From Ehretia macrophylla (Eukaryota > Streptophyta > Magnoliopsida > Boraginales > Ehretiaceae), in contig CM075768.1 of the NCBI GenBank assembly GCA_037974665.1, forward strand, positions 2,217,501 to 2,281,500: a stretch of 64,000 bases of DNA, in the 5' to 3' direction. Shown piece by piece: positions 11,313 through 22,896 of this stretch (position 1 is its first letter; each line of letters begins with the position of its first letter). The notes beneath the pieces are model-generated. The model saw only the letters and a program-made list of their open reading frames with translations. It made no database searches and was not told the DNA's origin. A program made the position numbers and the translations under genes.

Positions 11313-11923
11313 CAATTGCGTCCACACAATTCTTCACTCAAGTACTGCTGGCTCAAATATACGGAATGAAGGATCGAAAACCAAATTCTGAATACCAAGT
11401 ATGTTAACTAGGAATACCGAACTAGAAGCTTGAATAGGAATGTTGAATAAGAACACCGACTAAGACTTCCGGATGAGAATCTCAAATAATTACCGAAGAA
11501 AATGCCAAACATAGATCCCGTAATAGAGTACCAACCAAGAATATCAAGTAAGAGCTTCAACAAGATCACCGAGCGAGAATACCAAATAATAATCCCAATA
11601 TAAGAACTCCGAATAATACCATATCATAATTCCACATAAGAATATCGCATAGAAAATACCATAGAAGAAGTCCAAAGAAGTATGCTGAATAAGAATCCCC
11701 ATATCGAAATCTCGAGGAAGATTGCCGTATAAAATCACCAAATAAGAATCCCAATAATCAATGTATAGTCATAAGGTAGCTTGACCCCTAATCGGAATTT
11801 CATATGCCTCAGCGTCACATACTACTCAGTCACGAACTGATATGATGCACGTGCTAACTTTAATCGTATAAGGCAAACTCTCTACTCACATTTTAGCACG
11901 TTGCACTCAAGGAGATATAATAT
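11313..11923 (-). repeat. Degenerate short-repeat stretch occupying the pol position, element A
   Basis: No coding domain. On the + strand it is built of loose copies of AATAAGAATnCCGA-type words about 12-16 bases long (clearest at 11440-11760). Because the reverse complement is TTC/TTA/GGT-rich, it produces spurious hydrophobic frames such as 11566-11754. Very similar stretches follow gag in E (52411-53050) and, more distantly, G (60280-60900). Confidence 0.6.
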
Positions 11924-13251
11924 TTAATTGGTTGAGAATAAGTTACCTTTCACCACTACTGCCGCCTCTGGCAATTCCTCCAAGTCCACTGCATAGGCCC
12001 GAGCCTGAGCCCGCTGCTGCTGAGGTGTACTACTTGCAGGTCCACTCTGATAACCCTGGACTGCTGGTTGACTCGTAGAACTCTGATACCTGGGGTAATC
12101 CCTCACCCGGTATTGGTTGCTGCCACAACCTAAACACGTCCCTGCCTTCTTCCGACAGTCGGCCTCCAGATGGCATGTACGTTTACAATAAGTACATAGT
12201 GGTATCGGTGTACTGAAACTGCCTCCAGAAGACCCAGAAACTGAATAAGCAGCTGTATCAACCTACTACTGAGGTGACGCAACACTAGGCCTATACCAAC
12301 CTTGAGACTGGGCCAGCCTGTACTGCCGCTGAGCCTGATAAGACCCCTGCTGAAACTGAGGCCGATAGTAACCCTGCTAACCCTGGGGTCTAAAAGAACC
12401 CTGCTGCACTGCAGGCCTGTAACCACTCTGCTGTACCAAAGGTCTATACATACCCTACTGACCCTGCGGCTGAAAAGGCCTCTTGTTAGGCTGACTAGGT
12501 CCGATCTGTTCCCCTTTTTCTTCTTTAACCTAGAAGCTGCATCAAAGGCCTCAATAAGTATATCATACTGATTCAGGGCCATCGCATCCTGAATCTCGGG
12601 CCTCAAACCCAACGTAAACCTCCGCGTCTTGCACTCCTCGTCAGCCACAAACTCCGGTGCATATCGGGATAGTCTAGTAAATGTGGCCTCATACTGAGCC
12701 ACTGAAGCATCCCCTTGAACTATAGACAGAAACTCAGCCTCTCTCCTCTCCCGTGCAATCCTCGGGACATACTTCGTCCGGAAAGCCCTCAGAAAGGTAT
12801 CCCAGACATACGGAATACCTTGGGTCTCCCAACTAGATTTCACCATGCGCCATCAATCCTCTACCTCATCATCAAACAAATAAACGGCAAAGGTGATCTT
12901 TCTTTCATCAATATAATCCATAGGGTCAAATATTTTCTCCATTTTATTAATCCATGCCTCGCCTTTCCGATCATCTGGCTCCCCTTGAAATCTCGACGGA
13001 TAATACCCCAAGAACTCCTTCAGTGTACCACGCCCGTGGTACCCACCCTGTACATTCAGTAACTGTGCCTGCAAAGTCTAAGCTTGGGCAGCTTGTCCTA
13101 CTAGCAATTGTGCCTGACCGGCAATAACCTCAGCTATCCTATCCATGGCTGCTTCAAAACGATCATCACTCCTTTCTCGGCCCGGTGCCACATTACCCGA
13201 AACCTCGTCAACTGCTTCAGCCCTACCTTTCGTTCTCAGTCTACCAGTCAT
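11924..13251 (-). pseudogene. Ty3/gypsy gag of element A (Tekay-type), decayed
   Basis: Structural nucleocapsid/capsid protein. Start placed at ATG 13251 (MTGRLRTKGRAE), matching the starts in B, E and F. Capsid signatures: [47 protein letters not shown] and [13 protein letters not shown], then a Gln/Tyr/Pro-rich region and degraded zinc knuckles near 12105-12195. Stops at 13078 and about 12850 and a frameshift near 12515 break it. It ends shortly after the acidic KGNL segment, where full elements enter protease. Confidence 0.85.
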
Positions 13252-13516
13252 TCTACTAATCAAAGAGTTAGCGCAAGTTATAGCATGTAAACAGGCTATA
13301 AACAACTATTAGCACATAAACAACAAACCCATATAAGGCACATAAATCACTTAAGTATCAATCACATAAACAAATTGATCACATAATCACATATTCACAA
13401 AATCACATAATCACTTAATCATATTAATACATCACTTTGCTTTCACTTCATACATACTTGCATGCTTGGACCACTACCCACTTTCCGAGGATACCCCGGC
13501 TGACAGCTACACATAA
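13252..13516 (-). other. Leader of element A between PBS and gag
   Basis: Untranslated leader. It has ATCACATAA/ACATAAACA-rich words shared with B, E and F at the same place. No further signal recognised. Confidence 0.5.
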
Positions 13517-13528
13517 GCTCTGATACCA
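13517..13528 (-). promoter_or_regulatory. Primer binding site of element A (tRNA-iMet)
   Basis: Reverse complement reads TGGTATCAGAGC, a perfect match to the initiator tRNA-Met 3' complement, five bases inside the 5' LTR. Confidence 0.85.
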
Positions 13529-13533
13529 CAAAA

Positions 13534-16054
13534 TGTCATGCCCCAACTCGACCCCTCTTACGATCAGTCAGGAAGCAACAAAATTTCGGCAGCATAACGA
13601 CATTAATATGAACATCCGAGCTCTAAACCAACCCTTAAGAACGACATACATCAAACTCCACAAGTCACCAACCAACTCCACAATCAAATTAACAACATAC
13701 AACGCAACCATTTCATACATTAAACATTCCTTCATCAACTCTTTCATAGTTACTCGCCTCCGTTCCAACATAATACATAGGCTACACATTCATTTCAAAA
13801 TAGATTATAACTAACTTAGTAATCTAGTCATGATCAAAATAAAGACTACTAAATCAACATACATATGTCTTTATATTAAGATAGGTTATACAATATATTG
13901 TGTTACAACAACTAAGACAATCTCATGGCAATGACTCCTACACATAAGACTCATCCACATACGGCACATTTCCCTCTTCAAGAGGCACGTACCCGTAGTC
14001 AGGCTCAGTAACACCTGCATGCATGCAATAATTGAGAGTGAGCTTATATAAAACAAGCCCAATGAGGATTCGATAGATTTCTAACAGTATTTACTATACT
14101 CCTTGGAAATCATCATTTGAGTAGTAAACACACAATGAGCATCAATAATCATTATAAATGCAACAATAACAATAACTGTAAACACACAATAAGGATACGG
14201 TACATTTGCTGATGAAGCTCCATATACCAATTCAATGCTCATCAACTCCTTCAAACTCAATGACACAATCCTGAGGTACCTTGACCTAGACCCACACTCC
14301 ATGGCCTCTCCGCCCATGCGAGATAGGGATTAGCCATGATAACTGTGCCCGCAGCCCAGGATGCCTCCTGAGGTGACACAACATTATCAAAGCTCACAAT
14401 AATGGGACTTAATTCGAGAAGTCAACAACATTGGTTGCCGGACTCCCGACTAATAATAACAATAACAATTAGTTAACAATGTAACACCCCGGATTAACCC
14501 CGAGCGTGCTCCTCACGGTTTTGTAACAACAATCAATAATCAATAATCAATTAATCGACACTTCAACAATCAAATAAACAACATTTAACAATCATCATCT
14601 ATATAATCATGAAACAATTAAGTTAGATGACAAAGTAGGCCACCCAACTTAACATGCATTAGACACACAACCAAACCCTAATCTAACCATCAACAACTCA
14701 CAGTTCAATCACTCAAACACCACCCGATCATCTAAAGGCATATAACAACATTTTAAAGAAAGACAACCTAAACTTCTAATAATCATAACTTACATTCTAC
14801 TAATCCAAACAACTCCAAACCAGTTCCTATCATTCACCCACTCAATCAACTACATTAGGCCCCTGGAAAGCAACCAAAATACATCTAAATCCAGCCCAAC
14901 AACCCTAAAACCTCAATGTACCTAGGCTGAAATTTTTGGATTTTCGCATCAACATCTCAATCAAAATTTCGGCATTACAACGGCACTACCCCGTATTTAA
15001 CAAACTTTTAAAAATCGATGGAAACCGATTCCAACCACTATGATTATTAAAATTTCGGCATTACAACGGCACTACCCCATATTCAACAATTGGCCAAACT
15101 ATCAACTTTAAATACCCAAAAATAAAAATTTATGCTACAACAGTTCAAATCTCATAAGAATACATATAATCGATCCTTAGCATGCACTGAGCAATAATAT
15201 AACTTCAAATTAACATTCTAATGGTTCAAAATTCAATTATATACAAAAACATAAAAATGACATTTTGAGATCTAGAATTTTTCTCTCACCTTTGATCCGA
15301 AACAAGCCTAGATATGCATGCTATGCGTGCCCAACAAGCGGAATCCAACTCAGTACGAAAAACTACAGACAAAAACTAGCCTTTTCTATGAAATTTTGCT
15401 TTGAAAACCTTGAAAATCAACTTCTCTTTTATCCCTTGAAGCTCTCGGCCATGTAGGTGTAAAATGAGTGTGTTTTGTGCTTTGCAAGTGTGTGTTGATG
15501 TTATATAATGCAAAGTCAAACAAATTAAATCAAGGTCAAAGGTGAAAAGTAGTTATTTTTAGTATTTTCTTGTCTTTTAATTCATTTTAGCTATTTCTTT
15601 GCTCAAAATATTTATGCAACACCTAAACTATCTCAAGTAATTTATTTTTAGGTGACAAGAAGTTTTACATTCAAACAATTCCACCCGAGTCGACTCAAGA
15701 CTCGATTTTTACAAAAGACCGTGTAAAAACTCTTTTAAATTCCTAAGCCAATTTGAAATCCGTTTTAATCAAACACAGGTCTATTAATGTCCGAGGACTA
15801 GGTTTTGAAACACTTAAAACACCTGTGTAAAAATTTTAGCTGACGTGCGTCCAAAATACTATTCACAAAAATCGATGATAAAATTTCTGATTCCGTTTTT
15901 TATAAAAATTTCATGAATGCACACTTAGCATGTATTAGGAGTATTAATCACATATTTAACACATTCTAAGTCATATAGCATATAAACAGGTCAATTCACG
16001 TAAAATGAGGTAAAGCGCGCAAATCGAGGTAAGATAAAAAAGTGGGGTTTCACA
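13534..16054 (-). repeat. 5' LTR of element A (right)
   Basis: 2521-base LTR, + strand TGTCATGCCCC to TTTCACA. It lacks the solo insertion seen in the left LTR. It has a small duplication of an AAAATTTCGGCATTACAACG word at about 14967 and 15048. The minus-strand TATA-like box lies near 14042-14052. The micro-ORF at 13923-14024 has one late stop. Confidence 0.9.
13923..14024 (-). pseudogene. LTR micro-ORF, element A right copy (one stop)
   Basis: Same 102-base frame as the intact copies, with a TAG near the end (after DESYV). The stop differs from the one in the left LTR of the same element, so the two copies decayed independently after insertion. Confidence 0.4.
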
Positions 16055-16691
16055 AGTAACCCTAGAACCTACACAGTCATCACCATACATTTACAAGGAC
16101 ATCTTTGACCAGATCCTTATAACAGAACCAGAACACTTCAAACACCCTGATATCACTGCATATGATTTTGCTCGTGCATATCTCTACCCCCAATCAGACT
16201 ATATTCCAGACAATATATTCAAAACTCAAAGTTACTATGAGGCCATTATCATGCCAACAAAATCCATTGAGTTCAGCCCAAACAGAAGTGACATTGGACC
16301 AGGTGAATACAGCCATATTAAGGCTAAGCTTGAAAAAGTTACCACCTTGGAACAATGGGGACAACCCCCATAAAGAACCAGACAACTTCTAGTTGACAGA
16401 CCATACAGAGACTATAACTATTATGATTACATTGCGGCATGGTTCAGATATTTCTATCGCCAAAATGATAAACATGATATGTCATGGTTTTTCCTTTTCA
16501 AACGCAGTTTTCCAGTTGAGGTCCCAAATTGGTTTATCCAGTGGTGGGCATCATATGGAACTATCACAGACATTTTACCAGAACCAGTCCTCAAAGGATT
16601 CCAGTACCTCATGGAGAATTGGCAGCCACCAGCACATTTAGACTACTTTCCACCATTTTTTGTGTTCTATAGAATTTTATTTATAACATGA
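16055..16691 (+). pseudogene. EPRV ORF2 continuation, copy 1
   Basis: Resumes the ORF2 frame broken at 6268. The first part carries SPYIYKD, ITEPEHFKH and TKSIEFSPNRSDIGPGEY, then is frameshifted near 16330-16350. The stretch 16479-16691 is open and Trp/Phe-rich (VPNWFIQWWASYG, ILPEPVLKGFQYLMENW). Homologous to 25835-26425 and 17821-18175. Function unknown to me; the Trp-rich block is the best handle for a profile search. Confidence 0.6.
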
Positions 16692-17044
16692 TTTTTCATA
16701 TCAGAGTCATGTCTTTCAAAAACCAACAAGTCATACCGGCTTTCGGAAGAATCCACAGAGTAAAGTGGTGGGATAAGATGAACAACAGTTCTTGTTCAAC
16801 TCTTAAAGTGGAAGCATGGCTCGACGCCAACCAAAAACAGAAGAAGGCGATTCAAACAGAACAACAGGAGTTTCTCTCCTTCAAGAATCACCTCTATGCA
16901 CAGCTCGCAGTTGCAACCAGTTACGATGAGATGAAGGCCATCCTACTTCAACTCAAGGAACTTGGTTCAAATCAAGCTTCAGTTTCAACAGACTATGCTG
17001 ATGACAACGAAGATAACTATCACGGCATATTTACTCCACTATGA
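16688..17044 (+). CDS. EPRV ORF2 C-terminal region or separate small ORF, 118 aa
   Basis: Unbroken frame with RVKWWDKM, then a Gln/Lys/Leu-rich helical stretch and an acidic C-terminus (DYADDNEDNYHG). Its ATG overlaps the stop of the previous open stretch as ATGA (16688-16691). That could be re-initiation coupling as in other caulimovirids, or just a one-base frameshift within a longer ORF2, which I favour because the Trp-rich region leads straight into it. This segment is missing from copy 2, which leaves ORF2 homology at about 26425. Confidence 0.5.
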   Translation: MIFHIRVMSFKNQQVIPAFGRIHRVKWWDKMNNSSCSTLKVEAWLDANQKQKKAIQTEQQEFLSFKNHLYAQLAVATSYDEMKAILLQLKELGSNQASVSTDYADDNEDNYHGIFTPL

Positions 17045-17668
17045 GTATAAACTGGGACATTGGAGTTTCTTTGTGTTCTCCACCAAAAACATAGAACAAA
17101 TGAGTTTTCTGATGTTCTCACCAAAAAACATTAGAACATAATGGTGCAACTTCCCTTCTGAAGTTGAAAAGAATAGGATTTTGTTCTTCTAAGTTCCCTT
17201 CAAAAACTAGGATGCAACGGTTAGACTTCCATCTCTGAAGTCATATAGTTACTGAAGAATTCCATGAAACTTCAGCTAGTCCAGGTCAAACGGTAACTAG
17301 AAAAGACATCTCAAGTCCGTTGATGGGTGTGGCTTTCCCAAAAAGCCAAAGAAGATTTTAAACTTGTTTATCTTCTAGCCTGTATTTTATTTGTATTTTG
17401 CTTAGTCAACTTACCTTTAGCCAACTTACCTTCAGTCAACCCACCTCAACAATCTTGTAAGGTCATGGGATTGAGGAGCAGAAGGCGTAAAACTCCGTTG
17501 TTACCCATGTGGCGGTTAGATGAGAGATGGTTAGACTCCGAAGATAGTAAGGCTTCGAAGATAGTAAGATTAAGTTAGGTACAAATTAGAGTATAGGGAA
17601 AATAGACTAGTTTGTATTTTCTTTGTATTTGAGGGAAATATACACCACTCAATTTACTTGTATGATTT
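17045..17668 (+). other. Non-coding stretch after ORF2, probably viral
   Basis: AT-rich with short direct repeats (CAAAAAACAT words 17085-17135; CGAAGATAGTAAG twice at 17538-17568, also once in the copy 1 leader near 380). The shared word and the position between viral ORFs suggest a viral intergenic/leader region, though it is not alignable with 1-240. No promoter assigned. Confidence 0.4.
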
Positions 17669-17820
17669 TTACCATAAGTCAGTATGATCCAGACATGAAG
17701 AAGTTGTACAACGACTTCAGAACAGAACCATGATTCAGACTCATAGATGAAGAAGATGATGAATCCAGTCAATTCATTCAGACATCATCATCACATGATG
17801 ACAAAATTACTTTTGGATTC
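17669..17820 (+). pseudogene. Short acidic coding-like fragment, unassigned
   Basis: One frame reads QYDPDMKKLYNDF and, after one stop, an acidic Ser-rich stretch (DEEDDESSQ). It ends where ORF2-like sequence starts again at 17821. It may be the N-terminus of another viral polyprotein variant. No homologue elsewhere in the window. Confidence 0.3.
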
Positions 17821-18175
17821 TAGACAACACATTTAAAACTCAAAGTTACTATGAGGCCATTCTCATAGCCACAAAATCCATTGAGTTCAGACCAAACAAA
17901 AGCGACATTGGACCAGGTGAATACAGCCATATTAAGGCTAAACTTGGAAAGGTTATCACCTTGGAACAATAGGGACAACCCCCACATAGAACCAGACAAC
18001 TTCCAGTTGACAGACCATACAGAGACTATAATTATTGTGATTATATTGCGGCTTGGTTTAGATGCTTCTATCGTCAAAATGATAAACATGATATGCTATG
18101 GTTTTTCCTTTTCAAAAGCAATTTTCCAGTTGAGGTCCAAAATTGGTTTATCCAGTGGTGGGCATCATATGGTAC
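17821..18175 (+). pseudogene. Duplicated EPRV ORF2 internal segment
   Basis: Partial third copy of ORF2, homologous to 16208-16560 and 25970-26310 (TQSYYEAILIATKSIEF block, then the WFIQWWASYG block). At 18175 it is fused in the middle of that block to polyprotein linker sequence corresponding to copy 1 near 1228. This removes ORF2 C-terminus, leader and movement protein at the junction. Confidence 0.7.
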
Positions 18176-19340
18176 TGTTTCAATTAAAATAGATAAAGGA
18201 AATAGAGAATCAGTTTTATCCCGTTTAGTTTCCAATATCTCTAGGATTAGTATTTTTGACTCGACTCCAGGCTTTGTTGATCTAGCATCAACAAGCAGAA
18301 CTTAGACCCAATCCATTCCTTTGGGAATTAGGATTGAAAACCAAACTGCTCGCCCAGTCTATCCAGAATTTGAACCAACAGATATATCGTCTGTTGACTT
18401 CAACCCTTCAGCCTCTGACTTTGGCATTAATATGCTATCAGAAGTTTTTGAAAGAGATGTTCAAGCTTTGAAAGAAGAATTTCTTTCAGAAGATAACCAG
18501 AAATTCAGAAATTGGTATATGAACTCACATACCAGTAAACAATTAACATATTTTAAGGACCAATGGCTCCAATATTTGAAGATTGTTAGAATGAATGTAC
18601 CATTCTTTCTTTGGTTTAAACATAGAAATAAGTCAATGAATATTAATGTTCTTACTGCAAGAACCATAAAATGGAATTTGCCTAATTCTACAATAGTTAT
18701 TGAAACAGAGCACCATCCGTTTCAACATACACAGATTCCTACCATAGAAGGAACTGTAGATCTTAAACATGTCATCCTCTCAGAGGAACCAGAACTAAAA
18801 GATTTAGCTCAACAAAATAATTGGACTAATCTTTCAGTTATTACATTACAAAAACAAGTTCAGAATATTGAAGATATTCTTCAAAAACAAACTTCGGTCT
18901 CCATAGCTCCAGTTAGACTTGTTGAATCAATTTAGAAATCGAAAGAACAGACTCCTGTCTCTTTGATAAAACCATTTGATTCACTTAAGTTAACCAGTTC
19001 AAAGGTTAAACTAGAATCTCCGATTAAGGTTTTACATTTTAAGATATCTAATTTCATTCCAAAGTTGGAATCCACAGAAGAGAAGAATACCAAACTTCTC
19101 CAAGAACTGATTTCCAGATCAAAGAAATCAGAACCTTCATCTAGCCAACCAGCTCTTCAAACATTAAAACTGTCAGATAGTAATTCAGATTGTAAATCCT
19201 CATCTTCACAGAGATCCGGGAGGGATAAAAATAATATCCACATCAATAGAATTTATTTTCCAGATACAAAGAATTCTATCCCAGACCTTCACCTCCAGAT
19301 CTTCAAATTGAAGAATCTTATTCCCAGATAGCCTATTCAG
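18176..19340 (+). pseudogene. EPRV polyprotein linker, copy 2
   Basis: Homologous to 1230-2400. The longest open parts are 18321-18935 and 18963-19331, separated by one stop (TAG near 18933), so it is less damaged than copy 1. Contains the same VQNIEDIL heptad stretch. It lacks a movement-protein domain upstream because of the fusion at 18175. Confidence 0.65.
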
Positions 19341-20226
19341 GCACTCAAATCTATGAATGGAACAAAGATGGAATGTCAGAATACCAGATCCTCAATGTTA
19401 CCAAACATATGATCATCATCGGTAACATAAATAAACAAGTTGTTACTGAGAGAGTAGCAACTAGAAATATCATTCTTGGTTTCAATGGCCAACTCAAAGG
19501 ATGGTGGGATGACCACCTTAATGAGGCCACCAAAGAAGGTATTCTTAACATGGTGAAAACCAATGAGAGTGGTGAACCTATTCTTAATCAACAAGGTCAG
19601 ACAGAGTCTTGTGCTCTATCAGCCTTAGTCTACAATATCACCTACCATTTCATAGGTGATCCCACAGTTTATCATGAACGAACATCTGAAATCCTTCAGA
19701 ACATCAGATGTCGAACACTCCAAGACTTCCGATAGTATAAGGATGTCTTTCTCAGTAAACTTTACCAAAGATCTGACAATAACGCCAGTTATTGGAAAGA
19801 AAGATTTCTATTTGGACTTCTAAAGTTATTTGCTCAGCAAGTGAATGAAGCACTTTCACTTGAATTCCCAGGATTAGACTATGATCTAATGACATATGGT
19901 GATATCATATCCATATTAACAAGACTGCTTTGAAGATTTGCACTGATCTTCGTTTTAAAGCACAGCTTAAAAAACAGTCTAACAGAAAAGAATTAGGAAA
20001 TTGGTGTGAACAGTATAGAATGGAAAGTTTTCAACCACCCCATACTTAGAAGACACATAAATCCTGAATTTCCTCCAGAAAATACAAGAATCACTTCAAG
20101 TCCATTGGACAGAAGTATAACCGAAAGTATGGAAATAAACCATACACTAAGAAGAAACATTACCAGAAGTTTTCACGAAAGAATTGGAAACCCAGACATC
20201 ATGGTAAAGAACAGAAAACCACAGGT
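19341..20226 (+). pseudogene. EPRV coat protein core and basic tail, copy 2
   Basis: Contains YQILNVTKHM, ILGFNGQLKGWWDDHL and the downstream Leu/Tyr-rich block. Open from 19373 to a TAG at 19733-19735. A one-base loss near 19911 (CATATCCATATT versus CATATCCCATATT in copy 1) shifts the frame before the basic tail. Confidence 0.8.
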
Positions 20227-20268
20227 TACTTCAAATGTGGCAAACCAGGACACTTTGCAAAAGATTGC
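20227..20268 (+). pseudogene. EPRV zinc knuckle, copy 2 (first Cys lost)
   Basis: The first ligand codon is TAC (Tyr) at 20227; the second Cys, the His and the last Cys are intact. Complementary damage to copy 1, which keeps all Cys but lacks the His. Confidence 0.75.
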
Positions 20269-21012
20269 AGAGTAAGATCTCTAATTTAATCATTAGAATT
20301 AGATGAAGCTACAAAGAACATAATACTCTAGTCCATAGATGATCTTGAATCATCATCCAGCTCTTCTTCAGAATATTCTGATAAAGATAACATTAATCAG
20401 ATTGGAACAGATTACTATTCCAGTAGTTCTTCCAACTCCGATAAGGAATGTGCTTGTCCTTCCAAAGGAGCATGTTTTTGCCAGAAAGGACTCAATGTCC
20501 TCACAGATTCTCATGGCATTATGATTGATATTATCTGTAAGATTAATGACCCAGAAGATAAGCAAACTCAAAGATATTATGGATTAGAAAGAGGAAAAGA
20601 AACCTCTATCCATAACTCATTAGACTGATATCAAGAATACAAATTATTCTGATATTCTCAGTCATTTCCAGAAAAAGAAATCCTAGCCAGTTGGGATCTC
20701 TGATCTCCAAAATGAGATACATCAGCTGAAAGTTGAGATTCAACAACTCAGAAGAATACAAGATCAAGAGATTAGTGATATCAGAATTGATCATGAATAT
20801 CTCCAACAAGATGTTCAGCTCTTACAAATAGAAAGTCCTGAACGTCAAGAACATTCATCTCAGGATGATCAGCTTGACAAGCAGACTCAGATTGTTATTG
20901 GCAAACTGAAAGAAGGAGAAACAGGCACTTCTGCCCCTGCAGAAGATTATCTCAATTTTCTAAATAGAATAACGTACCAGAAATGGTATGTCCAGTTAAC
21001 CATCAAGGTTAA
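20269..21012 (+). pseudogene. EPRV Ser-rich/coiled-coil region, copy 2, cut by solo LTR
   Basis: Homologous to 3341-4090 with the Ser-rich stretch, Cys cluster and heptads. Several stops and a deletion near 20565 relative to copy 1. It ends at the GTTAA target site where the solo LTR was inserted. Confidence 0.6.
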
Positions 21013-22870
21013 TGTGAAACTCCACTTTCCTTCTTATCTCGTTTTACGTGCTATACCTCGTTTTACGTGCATATGATCTGTTTATGTGCTATAGGACCTA
21101 GAAAGTTATAATTTTGATGTCAATACTCATAATACGTGCTAAATGTGTATTCATGAAATTTTCATCAAAAACGGGATCAGAAATTTTATCGTCGATCTTT
21201 AGTGAATAGTATTTTCGAAACACGTCCGCTAAAATTTTGAAACTGGTCTTTTTAACCCTTCTAGACCTAGTCCACGAACTTTAATAGACCTGTGTTTGAT
21301 GAAAACGGTTTTAAAATCGGCTTAAGAATTTATTAGGGTTTTTACACCGACTTTTGCGAAAATCGAGTTTTAAGCCGACTCGGGTGAAATTGTTTGATTG
21401 TAAAACTTCTTGTCACCTAAAAATAATTTACTTGAGCTAGATTGGGTGTTGAATAATTGTTTTGAACTTTGGTAATCAAGAAAATGCAATTAAAGTCAAG
21501 AAAACACAAAAATACTAACTTAAACTACTTTGACTTTGCAATTTTTTTAATTGACTAAGCTTTTAATTATATATTGTCATCAACACACACTAGGCAAAGC
21601 ACAAAACACACTCCACACACACACAAAGGGCCGAGAGGTTGAGGGAGAAAAAGAAAGAGAAAAACTCAAGCTTTTCAATCAATTTTTCAAAGAAAAACCT
21701 AGTTTTTGTCCGTAGAACTTCACACCGACTTGGATTCTGCTTGTTGGGCACGCATAGCACGCATTCCTAGGCTTATATCGCATCAAAGGTGAGAGAAAAA
21801 TTCTGGATCTCAAAATGTCATTTTTATACTTTTGCTCATAAATGAAAATTTAACCGTTAGAATTGAAATCTGATGATAGATTATTGCTCCTTGCATGCTA
21901 GGGATCATTTTGATGCAATACTACGAATTTTTGTCGGATGTAGCATAATTTTTATTTTCCGGGTATTTAATTTTGATTAAAATGTTCAAAGATGAATTAA
22001 ATGAGTTGTGTTGATCGAAATCGATTGCCGTCGATTTCTAAATACTTGATAATTACGTGTTAGCGCTGTTGTAATGCCGAATTTTTGATTACATTGTTCG
22101 TGTGAAAATCCAGAAAATCCAGCCATGACATCCTAGGGTTTTAGGGTTATCGGGCATGATTTGGAGGTGTTATGGTGGATTTTCGAGAGGGCTAATGTAG
22201 TGGGTTGAATGGGTGAGTGATAGAAACTGATTTGGCAATGTTTGGATTGGTAGATTGTAAGTTATGAATTTTAGAAGTTTAGGTTGTCATTCTTTAATTT
22301 CTTGAACGATGCCTTTAGATGATTGGGTTGTGTTTGAGTGTTGAATGGTGAGTTGTTGATGGGTAATTTAGAGTTTAATTGTGTATATGATGCATGTCCG
22401 GTTAGATGGCCTACTTTGTCATCTAACTAAGTTATTGATTGATTGATTATTATTGAGTTCGGGAATCGGGCACTTTCGTTGCTGATCTCCCAATTGATTG
22501 ATTGATTGATGATTGATGATGATTATGGAGTCTTGGTATGTGTATGCCACCTCTCGGGCAGCATTGTGCTGTCGGGTTGATAACGGCATAACTGCCATAG
22601 GCTACCCCCAGCTCGCATGACGGAGGTGTCATGGAGGGAGGGGCTAGAGAGGTACCTCGGGTGCGTGAGTAATGGGGAGTTATAAGAAGAACGGTTGAGA
22701 TCGTGATGGCGTTTGGAGCTACACCAAATAGAGTATCCTTTATTGATTGGTTATATAGTTATGTGATGATAGTATTATTTATGTTATTGTGTGTTTACTG
22801 ACTCAAAGGATTATTCCAAGGAGTTTAGTAGACCTTGCTCGAGATCTATCAGATCCTCACTGGGCTTATG

Positions 22871-22878
22871 TATATAAG
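22871..22878 (+). promoter_or_regulatory. Candidate TATA box of LTR promoter
   Basis: TATATAAG followed by CTCACTCTCTATTATTGC, giving an expected start near 22900. The same box lies at the equivalent place in the LTRs of A, B and F and in the other solo LTR, but is absent from the shortened E LTRs. Position-based prediction only. Confidence 0.45.
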
Positions 22879-22896
22879 CTCACTCTCTATTATTGC

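Larger units (their letters stand above)
6269..16054 (-). mobile_element. LTR retrotransposon A, gag-only, inserted in EPRV ORF2
   Basis: Bounded by LTRs 6269-11296 (with a nested solo LTR) and 13534-16054. The element reads right to left: PBS at 13517-13528, gag 13251-11924, a repeat-rich stretch, then the polypurine tract next to 11296. No protease, RT or integrase is present, so it is non-autonomous and resembles TR-GAG elements. The target duplication is imperfect: AGTAA 16055-16059 on the right, AGTAA followed by one extra A (6263-6268) on the left. EPRV ORF2 reads across the two flanks, which proves the insertion. Confidence 0.85.

Noticed and set aside
11544-11754. Hydrophobic frames that look like membrane proteins (also 52604-52888 and 60459-60701)
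   Set aside because: They arise from the TTC/TTA/GGT-rich degenerate repeat in gag-only elements; two overlapping frames are equally hydrophobic and no start context or homologue is shared.
12302-12571. Plus-strand and alternative-frame ORFs over gag (also 36431-36850, 47438-47665, 53428-53655)
   Set aside because: They are shadows of the Gln/Tyr/Pro-rich gag repeat region read in another frame.
16688-16691. ATGA overlap as proof of termination-reinitiation coupling
   Set aside because: The upstream frame is already broken and the protein character is continuous, so a one-base frameshift explains it at least as well.
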